This document shows, piece after piece, positions 25,982 through 36,125 of a stretch of DNA of 64,000 bases (position 1 is its first letter; each line of letters begins with the position of its first letter). The position numbers and the translations under genes are program-made. The notes beneath the pieces are model-generated. The model made no database searches. It worked only from the letters and a program-made list of their open reading frames with translations, and was not told where the DNA came from. Origin of the DNA: Lysobacterales bacterium (GTDB taxonomy: Bacteria; Pseudomonadota; Gammaproteobacteria; Xanthomonadales; SZUA-5); assembly GCA_022844165.1 (NCBI GenBank), contig JALHMH010000022.1, positions 1 to 64,000 on the forward strand, written 5' to 3'.

Positions 25982-27102
25982 AACATCGATAGCACCGCGT
26001 CCGCCGCCCGCTCAGCCGCGCCTTGACGCAAGAGCAGATGCGTGTCGAGCGCGAGTTGTTCAAACCTTGCGGTCCGCACTTTGTCCCATGCGCTCAGATC
26101 CGCAAGCAACGCTTTGGGCGTCAAATCGTACTGCGCAAGCTCAGTCACCAGCGGTTGTTCGACCAACTTGTTCGGCAAGGAAAAAAATGGCGTTTTCAGC
26201 ACACCGAACATCTTGACGATCCAATAAGTTAGCGTGGCGACGCGATAGCCAACGACCATTGGCCGTTTCGCCAGGAACGCTTCCAATGCTGCCGTTCCGC
26301 TGGCGACAATGACCTGATCGCAAGCATAAAGGGCGTCACGCATTTGGCCATCCAGCACGCGTGTTCGCGATGCGAGTGCCGGCCGGGCCGCAACAGCGGC
26401 CTCGATCATTGAGCGAAGTTGCGCATTCGCCGCCGGGACCAGTACCAGGGCTTGCGAGGCTTCTGCCGCACCGAAGAAATCCGAAACCAATTTCGCGACC
26501 TCGCTGCGTCGGCTACCCGGCAAGACTGCCAGCACCCGCACGGCGTCGGGTATCGAAAGCCGTGCGCGCGCCACGGCCCTATCCGGCTTGAGCGGAATCT
26601 CATCCGCAAATGGGTGACCCACAAAGATCGCCCTGCCCCCGTAGCGTTCGTACAGCGCAGGCTCGAACGGAAACAAGCACAGGACGAGGTCTGTGGCCGC
26701 ACCGATGGACCTCGCTCGCGTCTGCCGCCAGGCCCAGATCGAAGGGGACACGTAATGCAAAGTGCGCATGCCACGTTTGTGCAGGCGCTTTTCGATCGGC
26801 AAATTGAAGTCGGGCGCGTCGATTCCGATGTATGCGCTTGCTTTGGCATCCAACACGCGAGCCACAAACTCCCGACGCAAGCGCAGCAATCGCGGCAAGT
26901 GTCTGAGCACTTCGACCAGACCCATGACCGCCAGTTGTTGCGCGTCGAACCAAACCTCCATACCGGCGGCGCGCATTTTCGGGCCACCGATGCCGGCAAA
27001 TCGCAACCTCGGATCCCTCGCGCTCAACGCCTCGATCAAGCTCGCGCCCAAGGCATCGCCGGAGGCCTCGCCTGCGCAGAGAATGATGGTGCGCGTTGTC
27101 AC
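25978..27102 (-). CDS. lpxB: Lipid-A-disaccharide synthase
   Basis: This 374-aa peripheral membrane glycosyltransferase condenses UDP-2,3-diacylglucosamine with lipid X to form the disaccharide of lipid A. Recognisable segments are ILCAGEASGDALGASLIEAL (N-terminus), GIGGPKMRAAGME, MGLVEVLRHLP, YVSPSIWAWR, VGHPFADE, LPGSRRSEV and ASGTAALEAFLAKRPMVVGY. It is a full-length family member. It lies between lpxA (53-base gap upstream) and rnhB (ATGA overlap), the usual gene order. Confidence 0.96.
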   Translation of the reverse strand: MTTRTIILCAGEASGDALGASLIEALSARDPRLRFAGIGGPKMRAAGMEVWFDAQQLAVMGLVEVLRHLPRLLRLRREFVARVLDAKASAYIGIDAPDFNLPIEKRLHKRGMRTLHYVSPSIWAWRQTRARSIGAATDLVLCLFPFEPALYERYGGRAIFVGHPFADEIPLKPDRAVARARLSIPDAVRVLAVLPGSRRSEVAKLVSDFFGAAEASQALVLVPAANAQLRSMIEAAVAARPALASRTRVLDGQMRDALYACDQVIVASGTAALEAFLAKRPMVVGYRVATLTYWIVKMFGVLKTPFFSLPNKLVEQPLVTELAQYDLTPKALLADLSAWDKVRTARFEQLALDTHLLLRQGAAERAADAVLSML

Positions 27103-27154
27103 AGCCAGTGCGACGATTCAAGCGCCGATACGAGAATTCCCGACGTCCTGGCAA

Positions 27155-27928
27155 TCAACGCAAAAGGCTCCGCTCACTGCGATCGATAAAGGCGACGAAC
27201 TCGGCGACAGCCGGTTCTGATTCCGCTTGCGCCAGCAACTTCTCTCGCGCCTCGTTCAACGACAGCCCGGACACATAAAGGGTTCGGTAGGCGCGCTTGA
27301 TCGCGGCGATGCGCTCGGGCGTAAATCCCCGGCGCTTCAATCCTTCGGTATTGATGCCCCGTGGCGCACTCATTTCGCTGCCTGCCACGACAAATGGCGG
27401 TACATCGGAGTTGATTTTGCTGCCCATGCCGGTGAATGCATGCGCACCGATCTTGCAGAACTGATGGATCAGCGAATAACCGCCAAGAATCGCGTAATCC
27501 TCAATCGTCACATGCCCGGCCAGCGCCACAGAATTCGCCAGGATGGTGTGATTGCCGACGATGCAGTCGTGTGCGATGTGGACGTACGCCATGATCCAGT
27601 TGTCGTTGCCGATGACTGTTTTGCCACCGCCCTGCACGGTTCCCCGATTGAGGGTTGTGAACTCGCGAATTGTATTGCCGTCGCCAATGATCAGTTGTGT
27701 CGGTTCCCCAGCGTACTTCTTATCCTGCGGTGCCCCACCGATGGCCGCGTGCGCAAATATCTGGTTGTTCAGACCGATGTGCGTTGGCCCCTCCAGTATG
27801 GCGTGCGCACCGATGCGCGACCCGGCACCAATGCGCACCGAAGCGCCGATGATGGCATAGGGCCCAACTTCCACATTGCTATCAAGCTCAGCGCTCGGGT
27901 CGATCACTGCCGTTTTGTGGACCGACAC
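27155..27928 (-). CDS. lpxA: Acyl-ACP--UDP-N-acetylglucosamine O-acyltransferase
   Basis: A 257-aa trimeric left-handed beta-helix enzyme, the first step of lipid A synthesis. Hexapeptide repeats start near the N-terminus ([20 protein letters not shown]). The family-specific block [20 protein letters not shown] and the catalytic His region ([13 protein letters not shown]) are present. The longer ORF begins inside fabZ. A GTG at 27928 preceded by GGGGGGCTTGAA gives the normal LpxA N-terminus ([11 protein letters not shown]) and starts 4 bases after the fabZ stop, so that start was taken. It uses the R-3-hydroxyacyl-ACP pool on which FabZ acts. Confidence 0.95.
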   Translation of the reverse strand: MSVHKTAVIDPSAELDSNVEVGPYAIIGASVRIGAGSRIGAHAILEGPTHIGLNNQIFAHAAIGGAPQDKKYAGEPTQLIIGDGNTIREFTTLNRGTVQGGGKTVIGNDNWIMAYVHIAHDCIVGNHTILANSVALAGHVTIEDYAILGGYSLIHQFCKIGAHAFTGMGSKINSDVPPFVVAGSEMSAPRGINTEGLKRRGFTPERIAAIKRAYRTLYVSGLSLNEAREKLLAQAESEPAVAEFVAFIDRSERSLLR

Positions 27929-27932
27929 GGCT

Positions 27933-28403
27933 TCAAGCCCCCCGCTCGGCACACAGCACTTCGGCACTGGCGACGACTTCGCCGTCCACCTTTGCCTGGC
28001 ACACGAATTGACCCATGCGCAGCATCATGCGTTTTTGCACCACTTCAAGATGCAGCTGATCGCCCGGCCGGACGATCTTGTTAAAGCGCGCCTTGTCGAT
28101 CTTGACAAGGTAATACAGCGGGTTCTGTTCCGGGGAGTGTGGTGCCGACATTTGTACGAGCACACCTGAGGCTTGCGCCAGGGCCTCCAAAATAAGCACG
28201 CCGGGCATCACAGGATTACCGGGAAAATGACCTTGGAAAAAAGGCTCGTTCAGCGTTACGTTCTTGATGGCAGTCAAGCGTTTGCCGGGCTCAAAAGCGA
28301 TGACACGATCGACCAGCAGAAATGGATAGCGATGCGGCAGCATCTCAAAGATGCGTCGTACATCAACCGGTAATGTCGGCAATGGGGCGGCGGTTTGCGT
28401 CAT
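27933..28403 (-). CDS. fabZ: 3-hydroxyacyl-[acyl-carrier-protein] dehydratase
   Basis: The 156-aa hot-dog-fold enzyme of type II fatty acid synthesis dehydrates 3-hydroxyacyl-ACP. The catalytic His lies in [14 protein letters not shown] and the Glu region in [20 protein letters not shown]. It sits in its conserved place between lpxD and lpxA, where it competes with LpxA and LpxD for the same hydroxyacyl-ACP. The gap to lpxD upstream is 94 bases; lpxA follows after 4 bases. Length is normal. Confidence 0.96.
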   Translation of the reverse strand: MTQTAAPLPTLPVDVRRIFEMLPHRYPFLLVDRVIAFEPGKRLTAIKNVTLNEPFFQGHFPGNPVMPGVLILEALAQASGVLVQMSAPHSPEQNPLYYLVKIDKARFNKIVRPGDQLHLEVVQKRMMLRMGQFVCQAKVDGEVVASAEVLCAERGA

Positions 28404-28497
28404 GGAGAACCTTCAATACGAGGAAAATCGGATGTTTGGCTGCGTCGGCTCTGATCGAACAGCAGCGGAATGATGAATGTCCGAACCGCTGCTCGCG

Positions 28498-29481
28498 TCA
28501 GCCTCGCCGCGCCAACTCATCGAGTTGTTTGAATCTGACTGCGCTCTTGCGCCACGCGCGATTATCCATCAGCGGCGTACCCGATGAGTACTCGCCAGGA
28601 CTCTTGATTGAATGGGTCACCAGGCTCATTGCTGTGATCGTGACTTTGTCGCAGATTTCAAGATGCCCCAACACACCCGCTCCGCCGCCGATCAAACACC
28701 ATCGGCCGATCCGCGCACTTCCCGCTACAGCCGAACATCCGGCCATTGCGGTGTGCGCTCCTATATGCACGTTGTGGGCAATCTGGATTTGATTGTCGAG
28801 CCGGACGTCGTTCTCAAGCACGGTATCACCCATGGCGCCGCGATCGATGGTCGTGTTGGCGCCGATCTCGCAATCGTCGCCGATCCGAACGCCGCCCAGT
28901 TGCGGCACCTTCAGCCAGCCGCCTTGATCGAACGCCAGTCCGAAACCATCGGCTCCTAACACAGCACCGGGATGAATCAGCACGCGCTTGCCGATTTGCA
29001 CGCGCACCACCAGCGTTACGCGCGCAACGAGTTCAGCGCCCTCGCCCACCACACAATCCTCGCCAATCACGCAACCGGGGCCCACAGTTGCACCCGGACC
29101 GATGATCGAGCGCGCGCCAATGAACACCAATGGCCCCACGTGCGCGCCCGCCCCTACAGTCGCGGATTCGTCGATCACCGCCGAGGCATGTATGCCGGGC
29201 GAGCGCTGCGGTCGATGCTCGAACATTGCCGCCGCTCGCGCAAAATCAGCGTACGGGTTGCGGCTCACGAGCACCGCGCAAGGTGCCCGTTCCGCGGCGT
29301 CGGCAGGCGCAATAACGGCGCCCGCAGATGTCGTCGATAGTTGCCCGCGGTACTTGGGGTTGGCAAGAAAACTCAGGTCTGTTGCTACCGCACGATCCAA
29401 TGGCGCTACGCCTCGGATGGTTGCTCGATCATCGCCCAAGACACCCAGGCCCAATCGTTCGGCAAGCTCGCGGACGATCAT
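28498..29481 (-). CDS. lpxD: UDP-3-O-(3-hydroxyacyl)glucosamine N-acyltransferase
   Basis: The 327-aa left-handed beta-helix acyltransferase performs the third step of lipid A synthesis. An N-terminal uridine-binding domain (residues 1-100: LGDDRATIRGVAPLDRA; LSFLANPKYR) precedes many hexapeptide repeats (VGAGAHVGPLVFIGARSIIG; KRVLIHPGAVLGADGFGLAF). ATG 29481 overlaps the skp stop by 4 bases, so the two are translationally coupled. Length is slightly shorter than in E. coli but within the family range. Confidence 0.95.
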   Translation of the reverse strand: MIVRELAERLGLGVLGDDRATIRGVAPLDRAVATDLSFLANPKYRGQLSTTSAGAVIAPADAAERAPCAVLVSRNPYADFARAAAMFEHRPQRSPGIHASAVIDESATVGAGAHVGPLVFIGARSIIGPGATVGPGCVIGEDCVVGEGAELVARVTLVVRVQIGKRVLIHPGAVLGADGFGLAFDQGGWLKVPQLGGVRIGDDCEIGANTTIDRGAMGDTVLENDVRLDNQIQIAHNVHIGAHTAMAGCSAVAGSARIGRWCLIGGGAGVLGHLEICDKVTITAMSLVTHSIKSPGEYSSGTPLMDNRAWRKSAVRFKQLDELARRG

Positions 29482-30005
29482 GGCGCCCTCTCGGCACGAT
29501 TCACCCGCGCCAAGACAGCGTCGGTGATATCCAGACGCGGATGCGCAAACCCAACGCTGTCGGTCAGCACCAGATCGAAAGCCTCGGCGCGGGCATAGGC
29601 GGCGATTTCCTCGCGAATCTGCTCGTCGATACGCTGGCGCGCTTCATTCAGGCGGCGATTGAGCGCCACATTAAGATCGTTGCGACGGCGTTCGAGATTG
29701 CGCATTTCGGCATCAACGCGCCGACGCAGCTCGAGCATTTCTGCGTCCGTTGCGGTTTGCGCGCGCCGATCGCGTTCTGCCTCCAGCTCGCGCAATCGTG
29801 CCTCATCCAGTTTCAGCGCATCGCTACGCGGCTTGAATTCGGCAGTAATCTGGTCACGCGTAACGCCAAAGATCGTCGCTTCGTCGATGATGCGCCGCAC
29901 ATCAACATAGCCGACTTTGAGCGGGGATTGCGCGAGCGCACCGAACGACAGCGCGGCCATGGCGCACAACAACGCAAGCCGAATGCTCTTGCTCAACCCG
30001 CGCAC
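29478..30005 (-). CDS. skp: OmpH/Skp family periplasmic chaperone
   Basis: The 175-aa protein has a signal peptide (ALLCAMAALSFGALAQS), a short beta segment (PLKVGYVDVRRIIDE), and a long charged coiled coil from about residue 60 to 140. That is the architecture of Skp, the trimeric jellyfish-like holdase for unfolded outer-membrane proteins. Its place between bamA and lpxD supports the call. Here a dispersed repeat and 357 bases of non-coding DNA separate it from bamA upstream. It may therefore have its own promoter rather than depending on the bamA transcript. Confidence 0.93.
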   Translation of the reverse strand: MRGLSKSIRLALLCAMAALSFGALAQSPLKVGYVDVRRIIDEATIFGVTRDQITAEFKPRSDALKLDEARLRELEAERDRRAQTATDAEMLELRRRVDAEMRNLERRRNDLNVALNRRLNEARQRIDEQIREEIAAYARAEAFDLVLTDSVGFAHPRLDITDAVLARVNRAERAP

Positions 30006-30362
30006 AGCGAGGTCTCAACTGCAAGATTCGGACCGGCCAGCATTGTGCGTTTCGCCTGCCAAGAATCCATGCATCGCAACAGCTCCCGCTGATCCATTGA
30101 CGATCGGCCAAACCCCTGACCCGGCAGGGCGACGGAAGCCCGATCTGATTCACACGAAATTCGACTCAATCGACAGGATCCTGGCCTGCCAGGTACGCTA
30201 GAGTCCTTGACGGAGCCGGATCTGTACATTTGAGTCAAGTTTTCTGCGGAGCGGCTTTGGCTTTTACAGCCCCTTAAGTTAAGGGGCGCGCGAAGCGCGG
30301 GTTGTGGGCAATACGGTGTCTGGCGAAGCCAACAATGCTCTGCGGACTGAGGCGAAGCCTCG
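30006..30362. repeat. Gene-free gap with dispersed repeat R3 (repeat body 30190-30366)
   Basis: The first 180 bases hold no recognisable ORF. From 30190 there is a full dispersed-repeat copy: GACGGAGCCG, TTTGAGTC, GCGGAGCGGCTTTGGCTTTT, the perfect hairpin CCCCTTAA-G-TTAAGGGG (30270-30286), CGAAGCGCGGGTTGTGGG, CCAACAATGCTC and GGCGAAGCCTCGCTAG. The last bases of the repeat supply the TAG stop of bamA (30363-30365). The hairpin could attenuate transcription between bamA and skp. Confidence 0.8.
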
Positions 30363-32657
30363 CTAGAACTGATTGCCGAACGAGAACTGGATTCGCTCGA
30401 CGTCATCGCCTTCCTTGTCGTTAAGCGGATACGCGAGGTTGATGATAATCGGGCCCACGGGCGCCCGCCATTGCATCGTGAGGCCCGTCGAATAACGCAA
30501 CTCGCCCGCGTCGAAATCATCGATATCGCGATAGACATTGCCGACGTCCAGAAACCAGCCCAGGCGAATGGTATCAGCGCCTTTGGCAAAAGGTGTGGGA
30601 AACAGGAACTCGACGTTGCCGATCACGCTCATGGCGCCGCCAACAGGCAGCGGTTCGCCACCCGATAGTAAACGAGGGCCAAGCGTATTGTCGCGGAAGC
30701 CGCGCACAGATCGGACGCCACCTGAGTAGTAGTTCTCCCAAAATGGCAGGCCCAGGTCCTTTTTGTCGCCGCCATACGCATCGCCAAAGTTCAATTCGCT
30801 GTTGACCATCAGCGTGAACTTCTGCGTTAACGGGAAGTAACGTTGGTACTGCGCGCTGATTTTGTAGTACTCGATTTCGCTCGGTGGCAAGGTCACCTCA
30901 GCGGTCAATCGCATCAGCGAGCCGTCTGTGGGCGAGAAGAAGCGGTTGCGGCTGTCGCGGAACCACGAGGTCTCGAAGCGCAGGGAGTTGAAGGTCCGGT
31001 TGTCGAGGACAAATGGGATGTACTCGTCCGGCGTCAGCCCAGGGAAGATTTCGATCTTGGTGTGATCTGCCGCAAGTCTGAAGTTGACGCGATCAAACTC
31101 GCTCAACGGGATGCCATAGTTCACACCGATCTGACCCACATCGCTGGTGTAACTTGCGATGTTCGCCTGCCCAGAATCGAGTTCGCGGTAGCTCACATTG
31201 AAGCCGCGGCTCACGCCATCGTCTGTGTAGTACGGATTGAAATACGTCGCGTCGAAGCGTTTGAACACACTGTTGTTGCTCACCGCCAAACCGACCCGGT
31301 TGCCACTGCCCAGAAAGTTATCGAAGCTCAGGGCAACCGACAGGATGGCACCCTGTAGTTCCGAATAACCAACGCCGAACTGGAAGTTGCCGGTCTGTTG
31401 CTCATCGACTTTGATATTGACGTCGACCTGATCGTCGGTGCCGGCGACCTTGGGAGTTTCCACCTCTACGCTCTTGAAGAATCCGAGGCGCTCCAGGCGG
31501 ATTTTGGACCGATCGATCGCCGCCTGATTGAACCAGCCGCCCTCGAACTGACGCATTTCGCGACGCAAGACTTCATCCACCGTCTTGCTGTTGCCCTCGA
31601 AGTTGATGCGCCGCACATACACCCGCTTGCCCGGTTCGACCAGCAGTGTGATATCGACAGTGCGTTTTTCCCGATTCACCTGCGGCAATGGATTGACTTC
31701 AGCAAATGCATAGCCAAAGTTGCCCAGCAGGCGTTTGATGTATTCGGAACTCTGTTCCAGATTCCGGCGCGAAAAGGTCTCGCCTTTGTTGATCACAACG
31801 AGGCTCCGCAGCGTTTCCTCGTCGACGATGAACTCGCCGGTCAGGCGCACATCGCCCACCTGGTACACCTCGCCCTCGTTGACGTTCGCCGTCACGTAAA
31901 CGTTGCGCCGGTCTGGGCTGACGCTGACCTGGGTCGATTCGATATCGAAATCGACATAGCCGCGATCCAGATAAAAGGCTCGCAGTTTTTCGAGATCGCC
32001 GGAGAGTTTCTCACGGCTGTATTGGTCGTCGCGGCGGTACCAGGACAACCAGTTAGTGGTATCGAGCTCAAATCCGTCGCGGATTTCTTCGTCGGTGAAC
32101 GTGGTGTTGCCGACCACATTCAGATGGCGAATCTTCGCCGCCTTGCCTTCGGCAATCGTCAATGTCACGTTCACCCGGTTGCGGTCGAGCGTTGTTACAG
32201 ACGGCGATATCTTGACGTTGTATTTGCCGCGGTTGTTGTACTGACGCGTCAACTCCTGCGTCACGCGCTCGAGATTCAAGCGGTCGAATGTCTCGCCTTC
32301 GGCCAAGCCGATGTTCGTCAGGCCTTTTTGCAGCTCTTCGGTCTTGATGTCCTTATTGCCGATCAACTCGACTTTGGCGATCGCCGGCCGCTCGCGAACT
32401 GTGATGACCAGAATGTTACCCTGCCGGTCGAGGCGAACATCGTTGAAAAAGCCAGTGCGGTACAAGGCCCGCAATGCTTCGGCCGAGCGCGCGCGATTGA
32501 GTTGATCGCCCTTCTGCAAAGGCAGGTACGTGAACACAGTACCAGCCGAAATACGTTCGAGGCCATCGACGCGAATATCGGAAATTGTGAAATCTTCGAA
32601 CGCGAAAGCGGTCTGTCCGATGAGCGCCAGGATGAGCGCGGCGAGAGGTTTCTTCAT
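30363..32657 (-). CDS. bamA: Outer membrane protein assembly factor BamA
   Basis: The 764-aa essential subunit of the beta-barrel assembly machine has a signal peptide (MKKPLAALILALIGQTAFAF). Five POTRA domains follow over about residues 22-420 (starting ISDIRVDGLERISAGTVFTY). The 16-strand surface-antigen barrel contains the VRSVRGFRDNTLGPR loop and the YPLNDKEGDDVERIQF end. The C-terminal residue is Phe (FGNQF), the barrel-insertion signal. The stop codon lies in repeat R3, so the repeat was inserted or retained without altering the essential terminal Phe. The upstream neighbour is rseP, as usual. Confidence 0.97.
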   Translation of the reverse strand: MKKPLAALILALIGQTAFAFEDFTISDIRVDGLERISAGTVFTYLPLQKGDQLNRARSAEALRALYRTGFFNDVRLDRQGNILVITVRERPAIAKVELIGNKDIKTEELQKGLTNIGLAEGETFDRLNLERVTQELTRQYNNRGKYNVKISPSVTTLDRNRVNVTLTIAEGKAAKIRHLNVVGNTTFTDEEIRDGFELDTTNWLSWYRRDDQYSREKLSGDLEKLRAFYLDRGYVDFDIESTQVSVSPDRRNVYVTANVNEGEVYQVGDVRLTGEFIVDEETLRSLVVINKGETFSRRNLEQSSEYIKRLLGNFGYAFAEVNPLPQVNREKRTVDITLLVEPGKRVYVRRINFEGNSKTVDEVLRREMRQFEGGWFNQAAIDRSKIRLERLGFFKSVEVETPKVAGTDDQVDVNIKVDEQQTGNFQFGVGYSELQGAILSVALSFDNFLGSGNRVGLAVSNNSVFKRFDATYFNPYYTDDGVSRGFNVSYRELDSGQANIASYTSDVGQIGVNYGIPLSEFDRVNFRLAADHTKIEIFPGLTPDEYIPFVLDNRTFNSLRFETSWFRDSRNRFFSPTDGSLMRLTAEVTLPPSEIEYYKISAQYQRYFPLTQKFTLMVNSELNFGDAYGGDKKDLGLPFWENYYSGGVRSVRGFRDNTLGPRLLSGGEPLPVGGAMSVIGNVEFLFPTPFAKGADTIRLGWFLDVGNVYRDIDDFDAGELRYSTGLTMQWRAPVGPIIINLAYPLNDKEGDDVERIQFSFGNQF

Positions 32658-32759
32658 GCCGATGTAGCCTTTTGGGCGAGGTTTTGATCAATGCCGCGCC
32701 TCAAAGGGCGCGGTTCGTTGTGTGTTACTGGCGTCGTCGAGGCCGCGGAATGCTAACGC

Positions 32760-34103
32760 TTAGGATGCCACGAGGCGCGATATGTCGTTAAAGAATGCCA
32801 AACTCATCAGCGCCAATATGGCCGCCAGTCCGAAGTATTGCCCAATCAACTGGGTACGGTCGCTGACTGGCGAACCTTTCAACCACTCAGCCGTGCAATA
32901 GACCAGATGCCCGCCGTCAAGTACGGGAATCGGGAGCAGGTTCATGATGCACAGGCTCAGACTGATCAGGCCCAGGAACTCGAGGTACTTGGCGAGACCG
33001 CCTTCCGCCGAATAATTGGCGAACTGCGCAATGCTGATTGGGCCAGAGATGTTCTTCAGCTGCGCATTGCCCGCGATCATGTGCCAGATCACCTTGAAGC
33101 TGCCGACCGTCATGCGCCAGGCTTCGCTGACCGCAGCCGGCAAGGCCGCAATCGGCCCATAGGAGCGGGTTGTCGCGCGAACTTCAGGTGAGATGCCAAT
33201 TTGATATCGGATTTCGCCTTCGGCCTGCACTACGTCCGGCTTAATCAGTATCGATTCCTGCAGCGCTCCGCGGTTGAGCGTCAGACGCACGGTTCCGCCG
33301 CCAGCCTTCGCTGCCGCCTGCAGCGCATCGCGCATCTCGACAAAATTCTCGACCTTGGTCGCGTCGACTGCGGCAATCAAATCGCCCACCCGAAGACCCG
33401 CTTTCTCCGCCGGCGAATTCGGCGCTACCCAACCCACCTGGGCCGGCGGGTTCCAATGCCAGGGCTGGACACCTAGTTGCTCAAAAAAGCGCGACTCATC
33501 GACTGCGCCGATATCGCCTAAATTCAGCCGTCGGGTTGTCAGGTTGCCATTGGCCTGTTCGACTTCAATCGCAACGCTGGCATCACGATACGCTTTCGTC
33601 GTCAATTCGACGAGCACGTGTGTCCAGTTGCTCATGGGTTGTTCGTCGATGGCAATGATGCGATCACCGGCCAGCAAACCGGCGCGCTGCGCCAAACCTT
33701 CGGACTGGCCAACAACGGGCTGAAAGTCGCGCACGCCGACCATCAGCATGACCCAGAAAACCGCCAGCGCGAGCACCAGGTTGAACATCGGCCCAGCCAG
33801 CACGATCAGAAATCGCTGCCCCACCGGTTTGGCGTTAAAGGCCATGTGCCGCTGATGGACCGGTACGTCTTGATCGCGCTCATCGAGAAACTTGACGTAA
33901 CCGCCGAGCGGCACAGCTGCGACGACAAACTCGGTGCCATTGGCGGCCACCTTGCGCCAAAGCGGCTTGCCCAAGCCAATCGAAAAACGTTGTACATGCA
34001 CTCCAAATCGGCGCGCAACCCAAAAGTGGCCGAACTCATGAAACGTGATCAGCACGCTGGTTGCAACCAGAAACCAAAACACCGATCCAATAATTTCACC
34101 CAC
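32760..34103 (-). CDS. rseP: RseP-type site-2 intramembrane metalloprotease
   Basis: The 447-aa inner-membrane protease would cleave anti-sigma factors (sigma-E envelope stress response) and residual signal peptides. The zinc motif [14 protein letters not shown] is near residue 22. Two PDZ domains occupy the middle ([20 protein letters not shown] in the second). The C-terminal third zinc-ligand motif is [15 protein letters not shown]. Four hydrophobic segments fit the family. The GTG at 34103, preceded by AAAGGGGCAG, gives the normal start [17 protein letters not shown]. The longer frame to 34160 overlaps dxr without a ribosome binding site. The retained start overlaps the dxr end by 8 bases. 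Confidence 0.95.
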   Translation of the reverse strand: MGEIIGSVFWFLVATSVLITFHEFGHFWVARRFGVHVQRFSIGLGKPLWRKVAANGTEFVVAAVPLGGYVKFLDERDQDVPVHQRHMAFNAKPVGQRFLIVLAGPMFNLVLALAVFWVMLMVGVRDFQPVVGQSEGLAQRAGLLAGDRIIAIDEQPMSNWTHVLVELTTKAYRDASVAIEVEQANGNLTTRRLNLGDIGAVDESRFFEQLGVQPWHWNPPAQVGWVAPNSPAEKAGLRVGDLIAAVDATKVENFVEMRDALQAAAKAGGGTVRLTLNRGALQESILIKPDVVQAEGEIRYQIGISPEVRATTRSYGPIAALPAAVSEAWRMTVGSFKVIWHMIAGNAQLKNISGPISIAQFANYSAEGGLAKYLEFLGLISLSLCIMNLLPIPVLDGGHLVYCTAEWLKGSPVSDRTQLIGQYFGLAAILALMSLAFFNDISRLVAS

Positions 34104-35274
34104 AGACTGCCCCTTTGACGACCTGCATGGCCATATCGCGCGCCGCTCGATCCGCATCAAGCACGGCAGCGATGGAATGCGCCGATGATGTACCCAGACG
34201 ATTTAAGACCTCGTTAACTACATCGGCAATCGCAACAAAGCTAAGGTCGCCGTTCAGGAAGCCGTCAACCGCCACCTCGTTGGCCGCGTTCAAAATCGCT
34301 GGTGCCGTGCCGCCGGCGTCGAGCGCCGCAAATGCCAGGCGCAGGCACGGAAACGCATCCAGATCTGGTTCTGCGAAGTCAAGTCTCGCCAGCGCCAACA
34401 AGTCGAGCGATGGTGCGCCCGAGTCGATGCGTTCTGGCCAGCCTAACGCATGCGCAATTGGAATACGCATGTCGGCCGAGCCCAATTGCGCCAAAAAACT
34501 GCCGTCGATGTATTCGACAAGGCTATGCACTGTGCTTTGCGGGTGCACAAGCACACGAATCGCGGCACCCGGAAGCCCGAATAAATGATGCGCCTCGATG
34601 ACTTCAAGACCCTTGTTCATCAACGTTGCGGAATCGATGCTGATCTTTGGACCCATTTGCCAGTTCGGGTGCTTTAGCGCCTGGGCAGTCGTCACGTTCG
34701 CAAGCGCCCGGCGACTCATGCCACGAAACGGGCCGCCGGACGCCGTCAACCAGAGCCGACGCACGCCGCGCGGCGGCCGAGTGTGATCCTGTGGCAAGCA
34801 TTGAAAGATGGCATTGTGTTCGCTGTCGAGCGGCAACAGTGTTGCGCCGCTGCCCGCTGCCGCCGCGATAAGCAGTTCGCCGGCACAAACCAGTGCTTCT
34901 TTATTCGCCAGCAGCACGCGCTTGCCGGCCGCCACGGCGGCCATCGTCGATGGCAATCCGGCCGCACCAACGATGGCTGCAACAACCGTATCCACAGCGC
35001 CATCGGCAACGGCAGCGACGAGCGCATCGGCGCCACTTAGCACTTCTGTTTCGAGGCCAAGTTCGGTCAGTCGCGTTCGCAACCGCGCGGCGGCGCTCGC
35101 ATCGACCAGGATGGCACGCGCCGGCGCAAATCGTTGGCAAATTTCTGTCATTCCAACATCGTCTTGTCTTGCCGCCGCAACCGTGAGGACAAATCGGTCC
35201 GGGGATCGCGCCATGACATCCAGTGTATTGCGACCGATCGAGCCGGTTGCGCCGATGAGAGCGATGCGCTTCAT
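34096..35274 (-). CDS. dxr: 1-deoxy-D-xylulose 5-phosphate reductoisomerase
   Basis: This 392-aa NADPH-dependent enzyme is the second step of the MEP isoprenoid pathway. ATG 35274 gives [20 protein letters not shown], the standard N-terminus. Conserved segments include [55 protein letters not shown] (with the [13 protein letters not shown] stretch after it) and [13 protein letters not shown]. It overlaps cdsA upstream by 4 bases and rseP downstream by 8. Its product route feeds UppS, which is in the same operon. Confidence 0.96.
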   Translation of the reverse strand: MKRIALIGATGSIGRNTLDVMARSPDRFVLTVAAARQDDVGMTEICQRFAPARAILVDASAAARLRTRLTELGLETEVLSGADALVAAVADGAVDTVVAAIVGAAGLPSTMAAVAAGKRVLLANKEALVCAGELLIAAAAGSGATLLPLDSEHNAIFQCLPQDHTRPPRGVRRLWLTASGGPFRGMSRRALANVTTAQALKHPNWQMGPKISIDSATLMNKGLEVIEAHHLFGLPGAAIRVLVHPQSTVHSLVEYIDGSFLAQLGSADMRIPIAHALGWPERIDSGAPSLDLLALARLDFAEPDLDAFPCLRLAFAALDAGGTAPAILNAANEVAVDGFLNGDLSFVAIADVVNEVLNRLGTSSAHSIAAVLDADRAARDMAMQVVKGAVCG

Positions 35275-36125
35275 AAGCCAATCACCGTTCGGCCGCACAA
35301 GAAAATCGGCATTGCAGCAAGCACGCTATCGATGCGATCGAGCATGCCGCCGTGGCCCGGCAGCAAACTGCCCGAGTCCTTCACCTTCGATTGCCGCTTG
35401 ATCAGGCTCTCGAACAAGTCGCCGACAATCGAAAACAACACCGTGACGAGCGCGAGTACGATCAACAGCCCATCGGCGATCGGGATGGCCGGCAACAGCC
35501 ATCCAGCTGCAGCGGCGAACAGCGCCGATCCGATCAGCGCGCCGATGACGCCTTCGATGGTCTTGCCAGGACTGATTCGTGGCGCCAGCTTGTGCTGACC
35601 GAATTGGCGGCCGGCGAAGTACGCCGACGAATCGGCGACCCAAATGAGTACAAGCACAAACAAAATCCACCAAGGCCCGCCAGCTGGGTCGCGGTGCATC
35701 AACCACGCTGCAACGAACGTGGGCACCACCATCATGCTGCCGACGATCACTTTGATTTCGCGATTGCGCAGGGTGGGTTCCTGGGCAAACTCAAAAGCAC
35801 GCAGCCAGACGATGGCTACGCACCACCAGATCGCACCGGCCCAGACGATCGGCATCAACAGGGCCTTGGGTTCTGCCCACCATAACCACAACATCAGCGC
35901 GGCGTTCGCAAGCACGATTAGCGAACGCAATCGCCGCAAGTTCAAACCGATGACGCGCGTCCATTCCCAAAGCGCAAAGCACAGAATCGCACCGAACAGC
36001 AGCGTGAACCACTCGGTGCGCAGATACAACACCCCGAGAACGGCGATCGGCGCCAGCACCAGAGCCGTCGCGATTCGCGTCATCACGCCACTTCCTTGCC
36101 AGCGGTTGAGCGCCTTATCCATCAT
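35271..36125 (-). CDS. cdsA: Phosphatidate cytidylyltransferase
   Basis: This 284-aa polytopic membrane enzyme makes CDP-diacylglycerol from CTP and phosphatidate. About eight hydrophobic segments are visible. The C-terminal CdsA signature has [20 protein letters not shown] and then the [20 protein letters not shown] motif that includes the metal-binding aspartates. The ATG at 36125 overlaps the uppS stop (ATGA). The longer frame to 36272 would lie inside uppS and shows uppS shadow composition, so it was discarded. A second ATG follows at 36122, and ATG of [11 protein letters not shown] lies slightly further in. Confidence 0.94.
   Translation of the reverse strand: MMDKALNRWQGSGVMTRIATALVLAPIAVLGVLYLRTEWFTLLFGAILCFALWEWTRVIGLNLRRLRSLIVLANAALMLWLWWAEPKALLMPIVWAGAIWWCVAIVWLRAFEFAQEPTLRNREIKVIVGSMMVVPTFVAAWLMHRDPAGGPWWILFVLVLIWVADSSAYFAGRQFGQHKLAPRISPGKTIEGVIGALIGSALFAAAAGWLLPAIPIADGLLIVLALVTVLFSIVGDLFESLIKRQSKVKDSGSLLPGHGGMLDRIDSVLAAMPIFLCGRTVIGL

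Noticed and set aside
31398..32687. Plus-strand ORF of 429 codons opposite bamA
   Set aside because: It is a shadow of bamA, with no family motifs and no ribosome binding site.
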